In this document: piece after piece, positions 22,095 through 34,828 of the stretch
How the letters are laid out: every line of letters begins with the position of its first letter
Position numbering within the stretch: position 1 is the first letter of the stretch
From: Absidia repens
Taxonomy: Eukaryota > Mucoromycota > Mucoromycetes > Mucorales > Cunninghamellaceae
Reading direction: 5' to 3'
Assembly: GCA_002105175.1 (NCBI GenBank)
Contig: MCGE01000020.1
Location: 248,001 to 312,000 of the forward strand
DNA length: 64,000 nucleotides
The notes under the pieces: model-generated
Databases searched by the model: none
The model's input: only the letters and a program-made list of their open reading frames with translations
What the model was told of the DNA's origin: nothing
Made by a program: the position numbers and the translations under genes

Positions 22095-24441
22095 ATGTCA
22101 GAGTTTGTGGTGTATGAAGATACTCCTATTGCCGAATACTTGAACTGTAAGCCATGCAAATAATAAAGAACCCAAAATGTGTTTGTGAGACTGATGTTTC
22201 TTATTTTTTGCTCCCTTTTCGAAGCGATTGAAAGTGGTGAATCAAGTGTCAAACCAGCCCCACTTCATCTTGGAATACATCAAACCGATATGAAGCCAAA
22301 GACGTTTACCATTGCACAGTTATCGGAATCCTTGTATCGTTACTGGCGCCAGTCTTTATTCCACGTAAGCCTTATATTCTGAAACTAGATATTTCTCCTG
22401 TGCCTTCAACTCATTTTTATGCTATACTTTTTTCATAGGATACTTTCTCGGTCTCGCTCCCCATCATGGAAGAAATGGCGTTTGAGGAGAAGTTCAAATA
22501 CCTCATTGTCACCTCCCCTCTATTGAACGACACACTCTCAGCACATCCGAAACAAAAGCAGCAAAAACTAAGGCGTCAGTCATCAACAGGACCTCCACCT
22601 TTTCATGCAACAGCTGCCCATACCCGAGCAGGGCGGATCGGTACCATGGCTACTTTGTCTAGTCTTTTGGCCGCTATTGGATTAGAGCGTTTTTTCCCTT
22701 TTGTACAGTACCAGCACCGACATCAACATCACCAAGTAGAATCAACTGCCCTGGTTACAAAAGCGATCACTCCCACCATCACTATGGCTTTAGCAAGTGG
22801 TGTCTCCTTATATTTTATCTATCGCCATTTGGTAAGTTTCCCTCACCCCTCTCCTTAACTCGACTCCCCTTCCTGTCTTGCTGACCCAAGGTTTTTTTTT
22901 TTTTATACAGCGAAGGTCATCTATTCGGAAACTATATCAATGTGCTTTAACTCAACTACAGGATGTGCTGGAACAATCTCAGCTCTTGGACGGTAAAGTA
23001 CATCGGGCACTTCTTACGATTCAGGAAATTGAACTGGTCTCCCGCGGCTATCGACTCTCCACCCCATTATCACCTATATCACGCATCGAACAAGCCAGCA
23101 AATCCAAAAAATGTGCACGACTTCGAATGCAGCTTGCTGGTCTACTACGACATGCGTTTATCATCTATGAAGAAGCCATCATTGACATGACCGACAGGGT
23201 GAACAAACCAACACTTTCAAGACTCTTTGACATGTACAACATCCATTCGGTGGCATCCTTATCGGCAGCGTCCATACCAACAGAACACAATAGCAGCACG
23301 GACAATGAAAATGATATCACGTTGGATTATTTGAAAACTTTGGCTCACCTGATGCATCTGAAACGACGCGAATGCATGTTGCAATTCTTGGCTTTATCTG
23401 TAATGACGGGAGGACATGATTCCATTCGGAATGGGTATGAAGCTGGATGGCGGAATATCAACACGGTACTGGCCATGCTGGGCAAGGAAACCAAGGGATT
23501 TGTGAATCAAGTCGTGGAAGCAATGGAAACTGAATTTTGTAAGTCATATATTTATGGATTTGTATATATTAAAACTAGAAGAGTCATGTCATTCTCATTA
23601 TTCATTTTGTCGTTTTTATAGCCAAGTCATCTGCTTTGGATATGGACAATGCATCAGACTCTTCCTTATCAACCAATACCGATACCCGGCAATTCATTCA
23701 TCGTTTATCAACATTGGACCAGCATTTACGTACCATGGAAGCTAGAGTCTATCTATGTAACGACGAACTACAAAAGCGCCAACGGGCTTTATCCTCCTCC
23801 TCCTCAAAATCACCGAACAATCAAACTGCTGAAGACAAAGACATAATGAAGGAATTGGAACAACAGCAACAATCATTAAAATTGGAATATATGGCAATGG
23901 AAAAGGATATTCAACAATTAGCTATTGAATGGGAATCAGGGAAAACTGCATTGGATTCTTTACTGACGCCACCACCACCATCCCAGGCCCCTGTAATCAA
24001 TACGGACGACATGTCACCGGCGCCGCTTCCTACACCCTCCATGACGCCTACTGCCGATCACGATGATCATCATCCCTTTATCGTCGTCAACTCTTATGAA
24101 GCTTCAGAACTCCTGGATCTACCCTTAGCCTCCAAAGCGTCTGTCTACGAATCGGTGGACGACGAACTTTTAGACAATGCAGCAACAAATGTGAATGCCG
24201 ATCAACCCAAGAAATCTCGGATGGAACGTATTGCTGAAATGAAACAAAAACGAGAACAAGAGGTAAGGACTAACAACAGGAGGGAGGATATGCGCATGGA
24301 TTAAACCTTTTTTTTAATGCCTAGGCAAAGGAAAAATCAAGCAAATTGGACAGTCAAACCTATGTCTACGAATTGAAAAATGTCTTGGATCGAAGAATAC
24401 AGGAGCTGGATTTGGCAAATGATGGTCAACCTAGTCAATAA
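22095..24441 (+). CDS. Vezatin/Inp2-like myosin-binding membrane protein
   Basis: Six exons: 22095-22146, 22225-22364, 22439-22831, 22911-23538, 23622-24262, 24325-24441, giving 656 aa in frame. Two hydrophobic stretches lie near residues 140-160 (TMATLSSLLAAIGLERFFPF) and 175-193 (TITMALASGVSLYFIYRHL). They are followed by the vezatin signature at 240-255 (RGYRLSTPLSPISRIE) and a long helical myosin-binding domain. In yeast the related Inp2 sits on peroxisomes and recruits Myo2; in animals vezatin binds myosin VIIA. The C-terminal 220 residues are coiled-coil and disordered, ending in a basic helix. A role in organelle inheritance or transport along actin is inferred from the family. Codon use and splicing look normal. 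Confidence 0.8.
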
Positions 24442-25894
24442 TTCCATTCTTTTTTTCTTTTATATGTTACCTGCTTCTTTGTTTATATTATACATACTCA
24501 TCCCATACAGTAACTTTAGTCTTACATTTATCTATTATACCCCCTTCCTCCGTTTATATATACATATTTAGTTTGATTATCAATAAACCAATGTTTTACT
24601 ATTTTTTTTTATCGAACTTGTCTCTCGCTTTTTTTTTTTTTTGCTTGTGTGCGTATATTAATATATATCGAATGAAATATTCAAAGGAAAAAAAAATCGG
24701 TCGGGGAATGACAAAATTTGTTGCTGACAAGGTGGGAATTTGGGTGTTCCTGAATTTAGGCTGTCAAAAGAAAACCTTCATCAACAAACACTGATGAATG
24801 GAGAAGACCTTTTTTTTTTTTTTTTGCTATTTATTGGTTCCTTGATACCATACAAATAATAAAAAACAAAAAACAAGGCATTTCATGGATTTTCAATGTA
24901 ATTAAGAAGGTCGGGGAAGGATTTCACATGATGTCCTATTCGGAAACGGAAGCAACCCATATCCCCAGATTCTTTTTTATTATAACTCATTATGACTGTG
25001 TAGCCAAGCATGTCTGTGTTTACCGGTCAATCTAGGAACCAGTAGGTGGTGCTAGCGACACGGAGTTTTAAAACAAGCGTCATGATTTTTATTTAGGACG
25101 GAATCTAGACAAGACCGCCGTCAGGGACCAACCCAAAAAAAAAAAGACAAAGTGGAGTATATTCTAATAAATTCACACAATCCTAATGACTACACAAATC
25201 ATAAATAAAATAAACAAATTCAATTGAAATGAGAAATATGTGAAATGCTTTGTTTCTTGTAGCAGCCAATAACATAGTAGTCATCCAGTCATTCTTTTTC
25301 ACTTCAGAACAGCGGACTCCGAAAAGTTTTTTTTCCTGCTGGTTGTGTTGAGATATTTTTGGGTTGCTCCAATCACATAAATCATTTTACTTTGACACAA
25401 CAAACTATAGTTAAGAGATAATAATAGAATAAAAATGGCCCGACCAAGAATGAAAAGAATCCAAACCTTCTATACTGCGAGATGATGTGATATTAAACGG
25501 AATACAACAAGTACAAAAATACATACATGTCATAAAAATGTTATGCAAGAATTAAAAAAAAAAAAGAAGACGGGTCACTCAGCCATCTGCTGACAGATTT
25601 CAAAGACCGGAATGAAGCGTGGTTGTGTATGTCTATGGCCTGATTTTGCACTTGATCCAAAAAAAAAAAAAATACAGACAATAGAGACAATATAATAAAT
25701 ACCATTAGCAGAAAAAAAAAAGAATACAATTTTTATTTCAAAGCATTAATAAAAAACAATGATAAGAATACTAAAGGTAGGTAGGGGGAGGATGAAAAAG
25801 ACAATCAAATGAATATATGAGGAAGGGGGGATAATAAAATGTAAATAATGCTGGGTGTGATTTGTACAAAATAGAATGGGAGTAGAGGGCTGAC
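24442..25894. other. Intergenic DNA, convergent 3' regions
   Basis: Between the vezatin-like gene and a small minus-strand gene. T/A homopolymers at 24626-24642, 24812-24825 and 25663-25672; several AATAAA/TTTATT hexamers. No coding feature recognised. Confidence 0.4.
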
Positions 25895-26191
25895 TTAAAG
25901 GTAAAATGATACAAGACGATTGAGTTTGTCGTTGGGTTTCGATGGTTGGCAAGACGTTCTTCGTATTGAGGGAGCACCATTATTGATCTTGTTTGTATTA
26001 CTTGAAGAAGACTTTCCACCAAACCAATGTCTTAAGGTCCATTGTAAAGTAGAGTCATGTTCATCGTCTTGAAGGTCCTCTGACTTGACACTACTATTGG
26101 TATTCACACAAGAGAGCATATTTGGATTACTTGAGTTTTTCATATAATTTTCACGAAGGGATAAAAGTTCAAGATCGTTTTGTAAAGACAT
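25895..26191 (-). CDS. Small orphan protein, 98 aa
   Basis: Single exon from the ATG at 26191. The first 20 residues (MSLQNDLELLSLRENYMKNS) are helical. The middle is polar and acidic, with a short aromatic motif (TLQWTLRHWFGGK) at about residues 50-62, then a Ser/Asn/Lys-rich tail. No family recognised. A minus-strand TATAAAAG lies at 26284-26277, about 90 bp upstream, with a purine/pyrimidine-biased leader, and TTTATT (AATAAA on the minus strand) follows about 160 bp downstream of the stop. Like the 62-aa frame at 4123-4311, it may be a genuine short lineage-specific gene. It shares a 350-bp divergent upstream region with the EAF gene. Confidence 0.45.
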   Translation of the reverse strand: MSLQNDLELLSLRENYMKNSSNPNMLSCVNTNSSVKSEDLQDDEHDSTLQWTLRHWFGGKSSSSNTNKINNGAPSIRRTSCQPSKPNDKLNRLVSFYL

Positions 26192-26543
26192 GGTGATTAT
26201 TGTTATTATTGTATAGTAAGTAGATTTGATTGTATAAAGAAAAAAGAGAAGAGGAAAAATTCATGTGGCCCACACTTTTATATTTTTCTCCATTTCCCGA
26301 GACCACCCATTTTCATTGCCGCATGCCCGGGTCGGCGTTCAAAATGGAAACCTTGTCTTTTTTATTGGCTCATTCGACCCAAAAATGCCAGCTCCTTATT
26401 TTTTCGTTGCTTTTTCCAATTCCCTTTTTTTTTCCCTTTCCTTTCCCACCCTTCTCTTCAACATTCATTGACCTTGCCTCGTTCTTCCTCCCTCATTTGT
26501 TTACCCTGCTTCTTCTCTCCGCCCTTCTCCTTCCTTCTGGTTC
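26192..26543. promoter_or_regulatory. Divergent upstream region (98-aa orphan / EAF)
   Basis: About 350 bp. A minus-strand TATA element at 26284-26277 serves the orphan. The EAF side is a long CT-rich tract (26400-26540) ending at the ATG at 26544, a layout seen before several genes in this window. Confidence 0.4.
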
Positions 26544-28331
26544 ATGTCCGTCGAATTCAAGTCTGGAAGTTACAATATCCAACCTGGGTCATCCTTTTTT
26601 GAACCTTCAGAAAAGTCTCCTCTATATTATTCCCTTCGATGTAAGTAGAAAGACGAAAAAGAAGAAGAAAAGCAAACCATCAATAAAGAACATAGTTGAA
26701 AACAAGTATATTGACCCTGTTCTCTCTTTCTCTCTTTTCCTCCTCCTTTTTGGAATATTATATTTAACCAGTCAATTCCAAAGTAGACCCATCTCTGCCA
26801 AATCGAAAGGCTAGTCTTCGACAAGACAATGATACCTATTATGCTGATTTTTCCTTGGTAAGTTAGTCTTCTTTTATTATGAACCATAACAAATATCTGA
26901 ATCTAACCATGTGTTTTATTTCATAGTCGGACAATGTGATCTCATATGAAGGAGCAAAAGGTAATCTGCAAGACGTGGAGTGCTTATTGGTCTATGATGA
27001 AGAAACCCAGGTAGGTGGGATGAACACATTGACATGGTTTGAAAGCAGGACTGTGGCACTAAAATTGCCGTTCTTCTTCTTCTTTGAATAAGACGTTTAC
27101 ATTGGAACGACCCACGGTGAAAATGACCATGAAGAAACGGAAAAAGAAAGCGACGGGATCATCCGCAAGCAACAAACAAAGCACCACTTCTGGGAAGGTG
27201 CCACCACCAAGCACCAAAGATCAACCTCCCCCTCATCATCATCATCATCCGGTTAAAAAAGGATCCAAATCGGCATCATCAGCAACTTCATCCAAAAAAC
27301 CAGGGTCCGTGCCACCACCGACGGCGCCGCCATCATCATCATCCACCAATAAAAAACCTACCAGCTGGCTTGCTACTCCTTCTACGCACGACAATGGTTC
27401 GCAACAACAACAACGGTCACCTATATCACTAGCATTACCACCCCAACAGAAACAACATAAAGATACCCAACCGACCTCCACCTCGATGAACGAGAACGAT
27501 GATTCCTTTGATGATGACATTTTGCGAGACATGGATGAAATTCTGAACAGCAACGACGACGACGACGACGATGATGATGCCGATGATGAACAATTCGAAA
27601 CCATCGATGCGCCGCATTTGACCCCTTCCATGCGAGTCGATAGCAATAACAACCCTCCTTTAACCAACTCACCTCAACCCGCCACCATGATGCCAACCTC
27701 CTCTTCTTCTTCGTCTGCATCTCCATCGTCCTCCTCTCATAGTCATGCCGGCGGGAAGCGACGTCGACCGGTATTGAAAATGGCCTCGGCACCTATTCGA
27801 CGTTTGGATGCCTCTCCACCGACCCCAGCACCAGCAACAAAACCATCCCCACCTCATCCACATCAAGGCAGCAAACGTCCGCGTGTGGGTGGCAAGACGA
27901 TCTCCGCGGCAACCTTGGCGGCTCGACGCAAAGCAGCTTCACGAATTCAATCCGACTCGTCGTCGTCCGGTGGCTCGTCTTCTGGCTCGTCTTCTTCGTC
28001 GGGTAGCTCAAGTGAAGATGACGACGATGTAAGTGGGTCCAGCGATAGTGGTAGTGGCAGTGACAGTGACAGTGATATGGATTTATTGGCAGCCAACATC
28101 TCACGTGGCTTATCTGAAGAAGATGACGGTATGGCGGCGCCGGCATCAGCAGTTTCGCCTCACCCGGTGCCTGTCAATGGCTCGACACCGCTTCGTGGAC
28201 ATCATCATCATCAACAGCAACAGCAATCGACACCGGGGGGTCCAACGTCACTTCGGGATTTATTAGGAAAAGGTGATCAGCGCGACGACGACGATGTGTC
28301 AAGTTCCGGTAGTAGTAGTGATGGTGATTAG
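26544..28331 (+). CDS. EAF (ELL-associated factor) family RNA polymerase II elongation factor
   Basis: Four exons: 26544-26640, 26772-26857, 26927-27010, 27093-28331, giving 501 aa in frame. Residues 1-105 form the EAF domain: MSVEFKSGSYNIQPGSSFFE, LYYSLRFNSKVDPSLP, SYEGAKGNLQDVECLLVYD and TFTLERPTVKMTMKKRKKK. In other eukaryotes EAF binds ELL and stimulates transcription elongation as part of the super elongation complex. The remaining 400 residues are disordered: Ser, Pro, Gln and Asp runs, with a Lys/Arg-rich patch near KRPRVGGKTISAATLAARRK and a Ser/Asp-rich tail. The start is the first ATG of an exon that only makes the domain in this frame; other frames through this CT-rich area are spurious. 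Confidence 0.85.
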
Positions 28332-29363
28332 ATTAAATTAGATTATAGTCCTTCCCCCCCCCATGTGTGCTTGTGTGTGTGTGTTTTTTTTTTCTTAGAT
28401 GTTTATATATATACATATATATTTTTATACCTATTTTATTATTTTTGGATGTGTTTTTTTTTTTTTTGTAGTTAGATGCCATTTTTGTTTCCCCCTCTTT
28501 CTGATATCAATATATGATTTGTCATACAATAAAATAATCTATTTTGACCACAAAAAGTTCTCGTATTGAAAGGGATGGAAGTTGGGATATCATAAGGTGA
28601 CCAGTGATGATTTATAACTAGGAGGGAATGTAGCGAAATGTAAAGGGCTTTTTGCTAGGTTTTTTTATTTTATAGTGACATATAATTGAGAAGTGAAATA
28701 AATAGGACATAATTTTTTTTTTTTTTTTAGAAGTGTCATGGAAATCGGTGAGGGCATGGCGGATGCTTAATATGGGATTATAGAGTGGGGAACAGGGGGC
28801 TATCTACGATATGAAAGGATCATTAGGTGGTAGCTTGAGTTGTGGGGGTTTATATGCTGATGCCACATTAATCATAACCTACACTAGTGCATAAAAATTA
28901 TTATCTTGACAGCAACACGCTGAAAAAGGCAAGTGTTTTGACAATAAAAAAAGGTACTATGTATACAATGAGATGAATTTGAGTAGACCAAGAAAAAAAA
29001 AACAAGGCTGGTGATGACAAATGAATCATAGAACATGATATCATGTAAAATATTTTTTATTCATGGAAGGAATACATACAAACTAAAGAGGATATATAAA
29101 CTAAAGGGTAAATAAAGGATATACTACAAAAACAGGTCGTATGTAAAGGTAAGGAGGGGGAGGAATACTGATAAAACTATGATAGCTATTCAAAAAAAGA
29201 AGAAGAAAAGTTGATTGCACATTTATGGTCAACATGTGGGATTCCGGATCAAGTGGGACAGCGCTTAATTCTTGAGAATAATACAAATAGATTCAATATC
29301 AGCTACATGATCGTTGTATATCGTTGTTGTTGAGAAGGGAGGGGAGAGGGGCAAAGATCTTCC
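28332..29363. other. Convergent intergenic region (EAF / SANT-HNH gene)
   Basis: AT- and T-rich UTR sequence. It includes a GTGTGTGTGTG run (28373-28383), AATAAAATAA at 28528-28537 as a probable EAF polyadenylation signal, and T18 at 28711-28728. No coding feature. Confidence 0.4.
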
Positions 29364-29717
29364 TTAAGCGGATGCTAGACCCTGGACAGCTTCCAACCAA
29401 TTGTAAAAGTGTTTGATACTACCGAATGTTGCCTGAGCATCCTTCGTAAACTTCATGATGATTTGAATGTTGAGACTTGTAAACTGTTGAATGTCGAATC
29501 CAGTGATAATTTTCTTGTCCTGAGCAACACCATCACTGCTGATGCGCGTCCAGTCCCAAAAGGTAATAATAAATCGGTCTGATTTTTTCATGGTCGAATC
29601 AAACACCCCAACCGCACCAGTCATTGGATCCCGTAGCCCCATAGCATCCACCATTTCCATATAGAGCAAATCATCAGCATCCATTTCAGTTTCTGGAGGG
29701 ATCTAAAACCAACCAAC

Positions 29718-29763
<46 letters not shown>

Positions 29764-30067
29764 GCCATCAGTAAATGGATGATCTGATAGTATTTTTTTA
29801 TTTATTTGATCACCATCATGTACCTTTGTAGAATCAGTCAATTCCAAATGTTGAGAGATGTCATCAGCAAGATTGGATGCCTTTTCCTTACGTCGAGTTT
29901 TCCTAAACTTTTTCCAAGTAAGCCAAGCCTGCCGCCGATTTTCGTCATCCAATGGTATGTGATCCGTGAATAGCTTGTCAGAAGTAAGATAAAATGCCTT
30001 GATGTCCTGAAGGTATGATTTGAATAGAGCATCCGTTGCATTGCTTTTAGCACTTTTTTCAGTCGCC

Positions 30068-30106
<39 letters not shown>

Positions 30107-30766
30107 TTGATGAGTATGTTAAAAAAGCATCCTATTTTTATTCACCAGTACTTACTAATTGCATTGGCGACAGGTAAAATGCAAGTGGGTGTCGGAATTG
30201 AAGGCCATTTTTCTTGGAATAAAGTGATCAGCTGAAGCAGTTGTCGGGGCTTGTTCTTCTGTGCTGGTGCTTTCCGTAAATGTCATCGTCCGTCCACAAT
30301 AACAACAGATATCATTAGATCGAGCATAGGCATCTATGACCTTGGGTAGAATAGTTTCCAGAGTCGGCTCCGTCTTGCCATTGACAATCGCCATTTTCAG
30401 TGCATCATCATGTTTATAGTAGGTGTGATAAATGCCATAGTCCCGTTCCACCATCGTATATGCACATTTGGAACACCACTCCTTGTTGATCGTTCGAATG
30501 CGTTCCTATAATAGATAGATGAGATGATTCCAAATCCTCCACTTTTTTTATTCGTTTCGCTTTTCCAGTGATGTACCTTTTGTCTATCCAATTCGTTCAT
30601 AATATCCTCCAGCGCTTTTTCCATGGGATTATTCTCCTGTGTGTTGTCTTGATCAGCGGTATCGGAAATGTGGAGCTTGTCCAGAATTTGCACCAGGTCG
30701 CTTGATCCGCCGTTATCATCTGTACGCTAAGGAATCATAATCATGTTATCAGGTTTTGTTTGCTGG

Positions 30767-30822
<56 letters not shown>

Positions 30823-31561
30823 CCACGCTGGTTTACTCACTAGTCCTTGATATAATGCCATTGTATGTAGTTGATGCCGTTGTAGTAGCAGAATACGGTC
30901 TTGCACCCTTTTCATTTTCCAAGGACTCGAAGGATAGAGTTTATTTGTAATTTTTGAGGCATCAAGTTCACCAGAGTCCATTGTTTCAAGCAAAAGGATA
31001 TCTTCTTCACAAGACCATGGATTCTATGCAGATAACACAAATAAAAAGGCAAGTTGGTCTAAAGGTTGACTTGCGCGATTATTTCTACCATAATTTTCAA
31101 ACACTTACTTGAGCAAAAGAGCAATGTTGACGAAGACAATCGCCTGGACGACGATTCATTTCCCAAGCGATTTGTTTCCAATCACAGGTCCACGCGCTGG
31201 TATTCGATTTTTGGTATATCTTTTTGAGTGCTTTCAATTTGAGTTTGTCGTTTTCCGTCCATGGAGGCTATTATGATTAAAAAAAAAAAAGCAATACAAA
31301 GGTGATAAGTTTGATTTAGCACCTGGATTTTTTTGTTGTTGTTGTAAGGGGAAGTATATATAATAATTTTACCTCGATATATTCTTGCAATGGTGGCGAA
31401 AGAGAGGGACTGGATGATGAGGCATTAGACACGTCGAGTTCCTTGTCCTTTTCTACTGTAGCAGATGGCTCAGAATTTTCAGACGATGAAGTTTGTGCAC
31501 TCTCACATATAGCAGTAGTATTTTCAGCAGCATTTTTGAGAGCTTTTGACCGAGTCAACAT
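29364..31561 (-). CDS. Myb/SANT-like plus HNH-like zinc protein
   Basis: Seven exons: 31561..31373, 31267..31109, 31023..30841, 30726..30577, 30505..30156, 30052..29824, 29702..29364, giving 532 aa in frame. After a disordered Ser-rich start come two Myb/SANT-like helices bundles. The first is at 64-115 (PPWTENDKLKLKALKKIY, then WKQIAWEMNRRPGDCLRQH), the second at 117-165 (NPWSCEEDILLLETM). A zinc region follows: WCSKC (237-241), CCYCG (294-298), ADHFIPRK (319-326) and TCRQCNYAKSN (338-348). The order CxxC, DH-x-P, CxxCN-x-x-K is that of HNH-nuclease-type treble-clef folds. The C-terminal 170 residues are unrecognised. DNA binding is likely; nuclease activity is only an inference. I know no named family with this exact order. 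Intron 3 contains a 50-bp CA repeat, and introns 5 and 6 very long A/T runs. Confidence 0.78.
29719..29762. repeat. Poly(A) tract, 44 bases (intron 6 of SANT/HNH gene)
   Basis: Uninterrupted A run on the plus strand, hence poly(T) upstream of the acceptor on the coding strand. A second run of 34 bases lies at 30071-30104 in the preceding intron, just before its acceptor. Confidence 0.95.
30770..30820. repeat. (CA)n microsatellite in an intron
   Basis: About 25 tandem AC units in intron 3 of the SANT/HNH gene; TG on the coding strand. Confidence 0.95.
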
Positions 31562-32254
31562 TGTACAAATGCGAGAAAGAGAAGGAAAAAAATCGGAATT
31601 TGAAATGTGAGTTTCCTTTTATACAGCTTCTTCCTTACGCGGTACTTGTATAATGCGTGAGCGCTATGATGGACTACTGAATCCCGAAAAATAATAATCA
31701 ATAGTCATATGATATGTTGTATGATACTGTAGGAGCATTTTTATCTTGGTATATTGTATGCATCCCTGTTTCAACAAGTAAACACTGGTGCCTGAGAAGT
31801 CGTTGAAATAACATTCGAACTTCAAACGAGTATCTTTTCAAGTTCGACCATGCTGTACTCATTGTTTGTGTTTCATATCATATAAATATTTTATCACAAT
31901 AATGATTTGATTAGCTTATTGGAGAAGGCTAGGAATTTTTTTTACGAAGGGAAAATAAACCGAGCTACCATACAGTAGTTCGAACTGGGATCATACCTAT
32001 GGAATCAAATATAACGCTTCACTTCTATTTTACACCCAAATTTCAAATATCTTGAGGAGTTGCACCACTCTTACAGGCTTAAAAAAGAAGAAGATATACC
32101 GAGTATCGGGAGAGAGAGCTGAAATATGGATGTGTATACGGCGGGGTTACATGGCCATGGCGTCTTGTACTTTCATAAACGATTACCGACCATGCTAAAA
32201 CTTCTGTCGATCGGATTTTTTGTGTATTCTAAGAGAAAAAAAGGATGGGTACTA
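31562..32254. other. Upstream region of the SANT/HNH gene
   Basis: AT-rich; no gene recognised. GTAGTTCGAACTGGGATC near 31976-31993 superficially resembles a tRNA T-arm but has no matching acceptor or D-arm. Confidence 0.35.
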
Positions 32255-33245
32255 ACACCTATGCCATTTTGAACTTTGGTGAGCAGACCCTACAGATCTG
32301 ACTGGTTTTCATTTTACGTAAATCATTTAATACAATATTGCAATGGAAATAATGAGCTGGATATATACCGTATGTCCATCCAGTGAAGACTATAATATTT
32401 TTCTGAGAATGCTACTGTGACTCCACAGTCTTGGTCAACTAATATAAATTGGTGGGCAGGAATAGGACTACAATTTATATTACGTGACCTAGAACTGTGT
32501 CAACCAGTCACTGTGGGTCTCTTCTGGGGTTGGGAAAATAGCGAGATGGAAAAGAACCGCTTTATTTCAAGAAAATGGGGTACACAAGGCAATTGCTGTG
32601 AATGTAAATTCACTAAGCTAGAGGGTGATTGTTCGGTAAAAACGCTCACAAAACTACTGCAATAGCGATACTTTTCACTATCTAACGGGTCAAAGAATGG
32701 CTAATATAAAGGTATATTTTATTGAAGCATACTGGTGAATACTAAAGCTAAAGGACCGAGTTTCATTTGTAACAGTAGATTCACTGGAAGGACCTATTGG
32801 AGAATGCAATAACAGATGTCCTGTTATTGCATTGCAACAACAACCAACGCTAATCAAAAGGGTCATGGTAATAAATAACAGCGATCTATTGATCAGGACA
32901 TGGGGAAAGTCTAATGGTACATTTTTCAGTAAAGCAAGTAAAAAAAGACATATTTTATTCAGATTTAGGTACAACGTATGGACAAGTTGACACTAAACTA
33001 AGCTAATGAAGGCTTCAATAAGCCAACTAATGGTAGTTCTAAATCCTAGATCCAAAATGAAAGGGTTTCCCCATGCATCTTGTAATCCCTGGACTAAAAC
33101 CCCTTCGAAGCTAGTCCTGATGCTAATCTAAGATCACCATAACCTCAAAGAAAATACATTGTGAAAGAAAAGAAAAGAAACATGTGGGAAGTAAAAAATT
33201 GCGGCGAAAATAAATACTTCACGTGTGCGGGATTTGAAAAATATG
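32255..33245 (-). repeat. Dispersed ~1-kb repeat, copy 2 (long copy)
   Basis: Minus-oriented, beginning near 33238 with TTTCAAATCCCGCACACGTG. It matches copy 1 in order: the block CCCCATGCATCTTGTAATCC (33070-33089), CCTAGATCCAAAATGAAAGG (33045-33064), TCTAATGGTACATTTTTCAG (32909-32928), GTGAAGACTATAATATTTTT (32382-32401) and TGCCATTTTGAACTTTGG (32262-32279). Distances between the end blocks are nearly equal in the two copies (about 970 bp), which argues for a unit of about 1 kb. Confidence 0.7.
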
Positions 33246-34828
33246 GTGTCTCTGAAGAATATCTTTTTAAGAAAAGGAAATCCTTCTGGGGGGGATTTTA
33301 GATTCATTTCTCATGCTACATAATAGTTATTTTCTAATTGAAGTAGCCAGTAACGTTCAGAAATCGTTGACCCGGTGGCTCCCTCTTCTTTATACAACGA
33401 ACCACACTATTCAACATCGGTCGCACAATGGTGCTCTTCCCAGATACCTTTCTAACAAGCATGAAATTGCTCCTTCTAGCTTCTTTTACACCCTTACTGC
33501 AGAATAGTCTACCTTCTTTACTTGGAAACTAGTTTACTTTACTACATTCAAATCCCCTCCTCATACAAACACTAACAGTATTGTTTTGAGGTATATGTCA
33601 TGACACTATCATTATTAACTTGGTTTAGTTGTCATAGTTTGTATCCACATCGAAATAAAATATGTCTTATCTTTTTACTATGAGTTTCTCATACGTTTAA
33701 TTTGTATTGTCGGATGTATATACTTATATTCTGCTGTACATGTATGTGTATGTATGTGTATAAAAAAAACAAAAAAAACTCTGTGTATGAGGTGTCATTG
33801 GACAGTCGTCAATTTCAACGCTCCGCTTGTTGGGCTTCGAAAATAGAGGTGAAAGGGATTTCTTGATTTAGTGTCTATTTTTGTAGGTGCCAAACAAGTA
33901 CAGCTTCTTTTATGGCGCTTCTTTTTATTTTGCCTTCTAAACAATGGATATCAACGAACTCTCTCTGGTTTGGACCACCCCAGTGGTAGTTTTTGGTTTT
34001 ACTCCCTTTTTCCTTTTTTATCCAACGTATGCCCTCCCTCACTCCCAACGCCATACCATATCCAAAATCATTGTAATCTATCATGTTGAAATAAATATCA
34101 TATGTATATATATATATACGCTTTTGAAATATGTAGCCTTTTATGTGTGTCCCTCAATATTAATTCATGTAGTTTAATATATTGTAAAACGATTAAGTAG
34201 ACAGACATACAGACATACAGTATATCGGCATGAATTTCTGTGTACGGTATACATTTGAGAATAAACTCAGTATAATTACTAAATGCCGTTCTGAGTATAA
34301 TCCCGGTATCGTTCTGATATGTCAGTATGACATTTTCTGTGGGTTTTATTGATCGAAGTGGGCGGAATTAAAAGTTATTGATCGTTTTTTCTTTTAATAT
34401 TGAGTTTAAGAAAGATGGGTTTTGTGAAGGATAACAAACACTGGACAGAGCCAATAAGACAAATGAGTGAAAATGGGATGGATGTTGAGATATAGGGTTG
34501 ATAGGTGACAGTGATAATATGTATTTGTGGGTCAATCAATGATTCTATTGGGACATGATACTGTAGTTTTTAGTTTAAAATAATTTTTAGTTTTTATTAT
34601 TTATATATATATATAGAAAAAGCAACGGATGGGAGAAAATACATAAAGAAGGAGAATTTAATAACTAGTAAGATGTGTAAGGGATCGCTATGCTATAGAG
34701 AGTCGTGTGTAAGGGGTAAAAAAAAAAAAAAAAAAAACTATGTAACAAAGGAAGTGAAAGGAATGGGATGGGGGTAATAATAATGATAATAAATAATAAT
34801 GATAATAAAACTAATAATGATAATAGAA
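33246..34828. other. Intergenic DNA 3' of casein kinase 2 beta
   Basis: No gene recognised. Contains AGACATACAGACATACAG (34203-34220), an A19 tract (34719-34737), and GATAATAATAATGATAAT-type repeats (34775-34825) in the CK2 beta 3' UTR. Short frames at 33313-34177 lack domains. Confidence 0.4.

Noticed and set aside
27245..27866. Long minus-strand frames opposite the EAF tail
   Set aside because: Antisense shadows of a low-complexity Ser/Asp coding region.
31960..32010. Possible tRNA with TTCGAA T-loop near 31977
   Set aside because: The A-box-like GGTAGCTCGG on the minus strand lies on the wrong side of the T-loop-like motif, and no acceptor or D-stem pairs.
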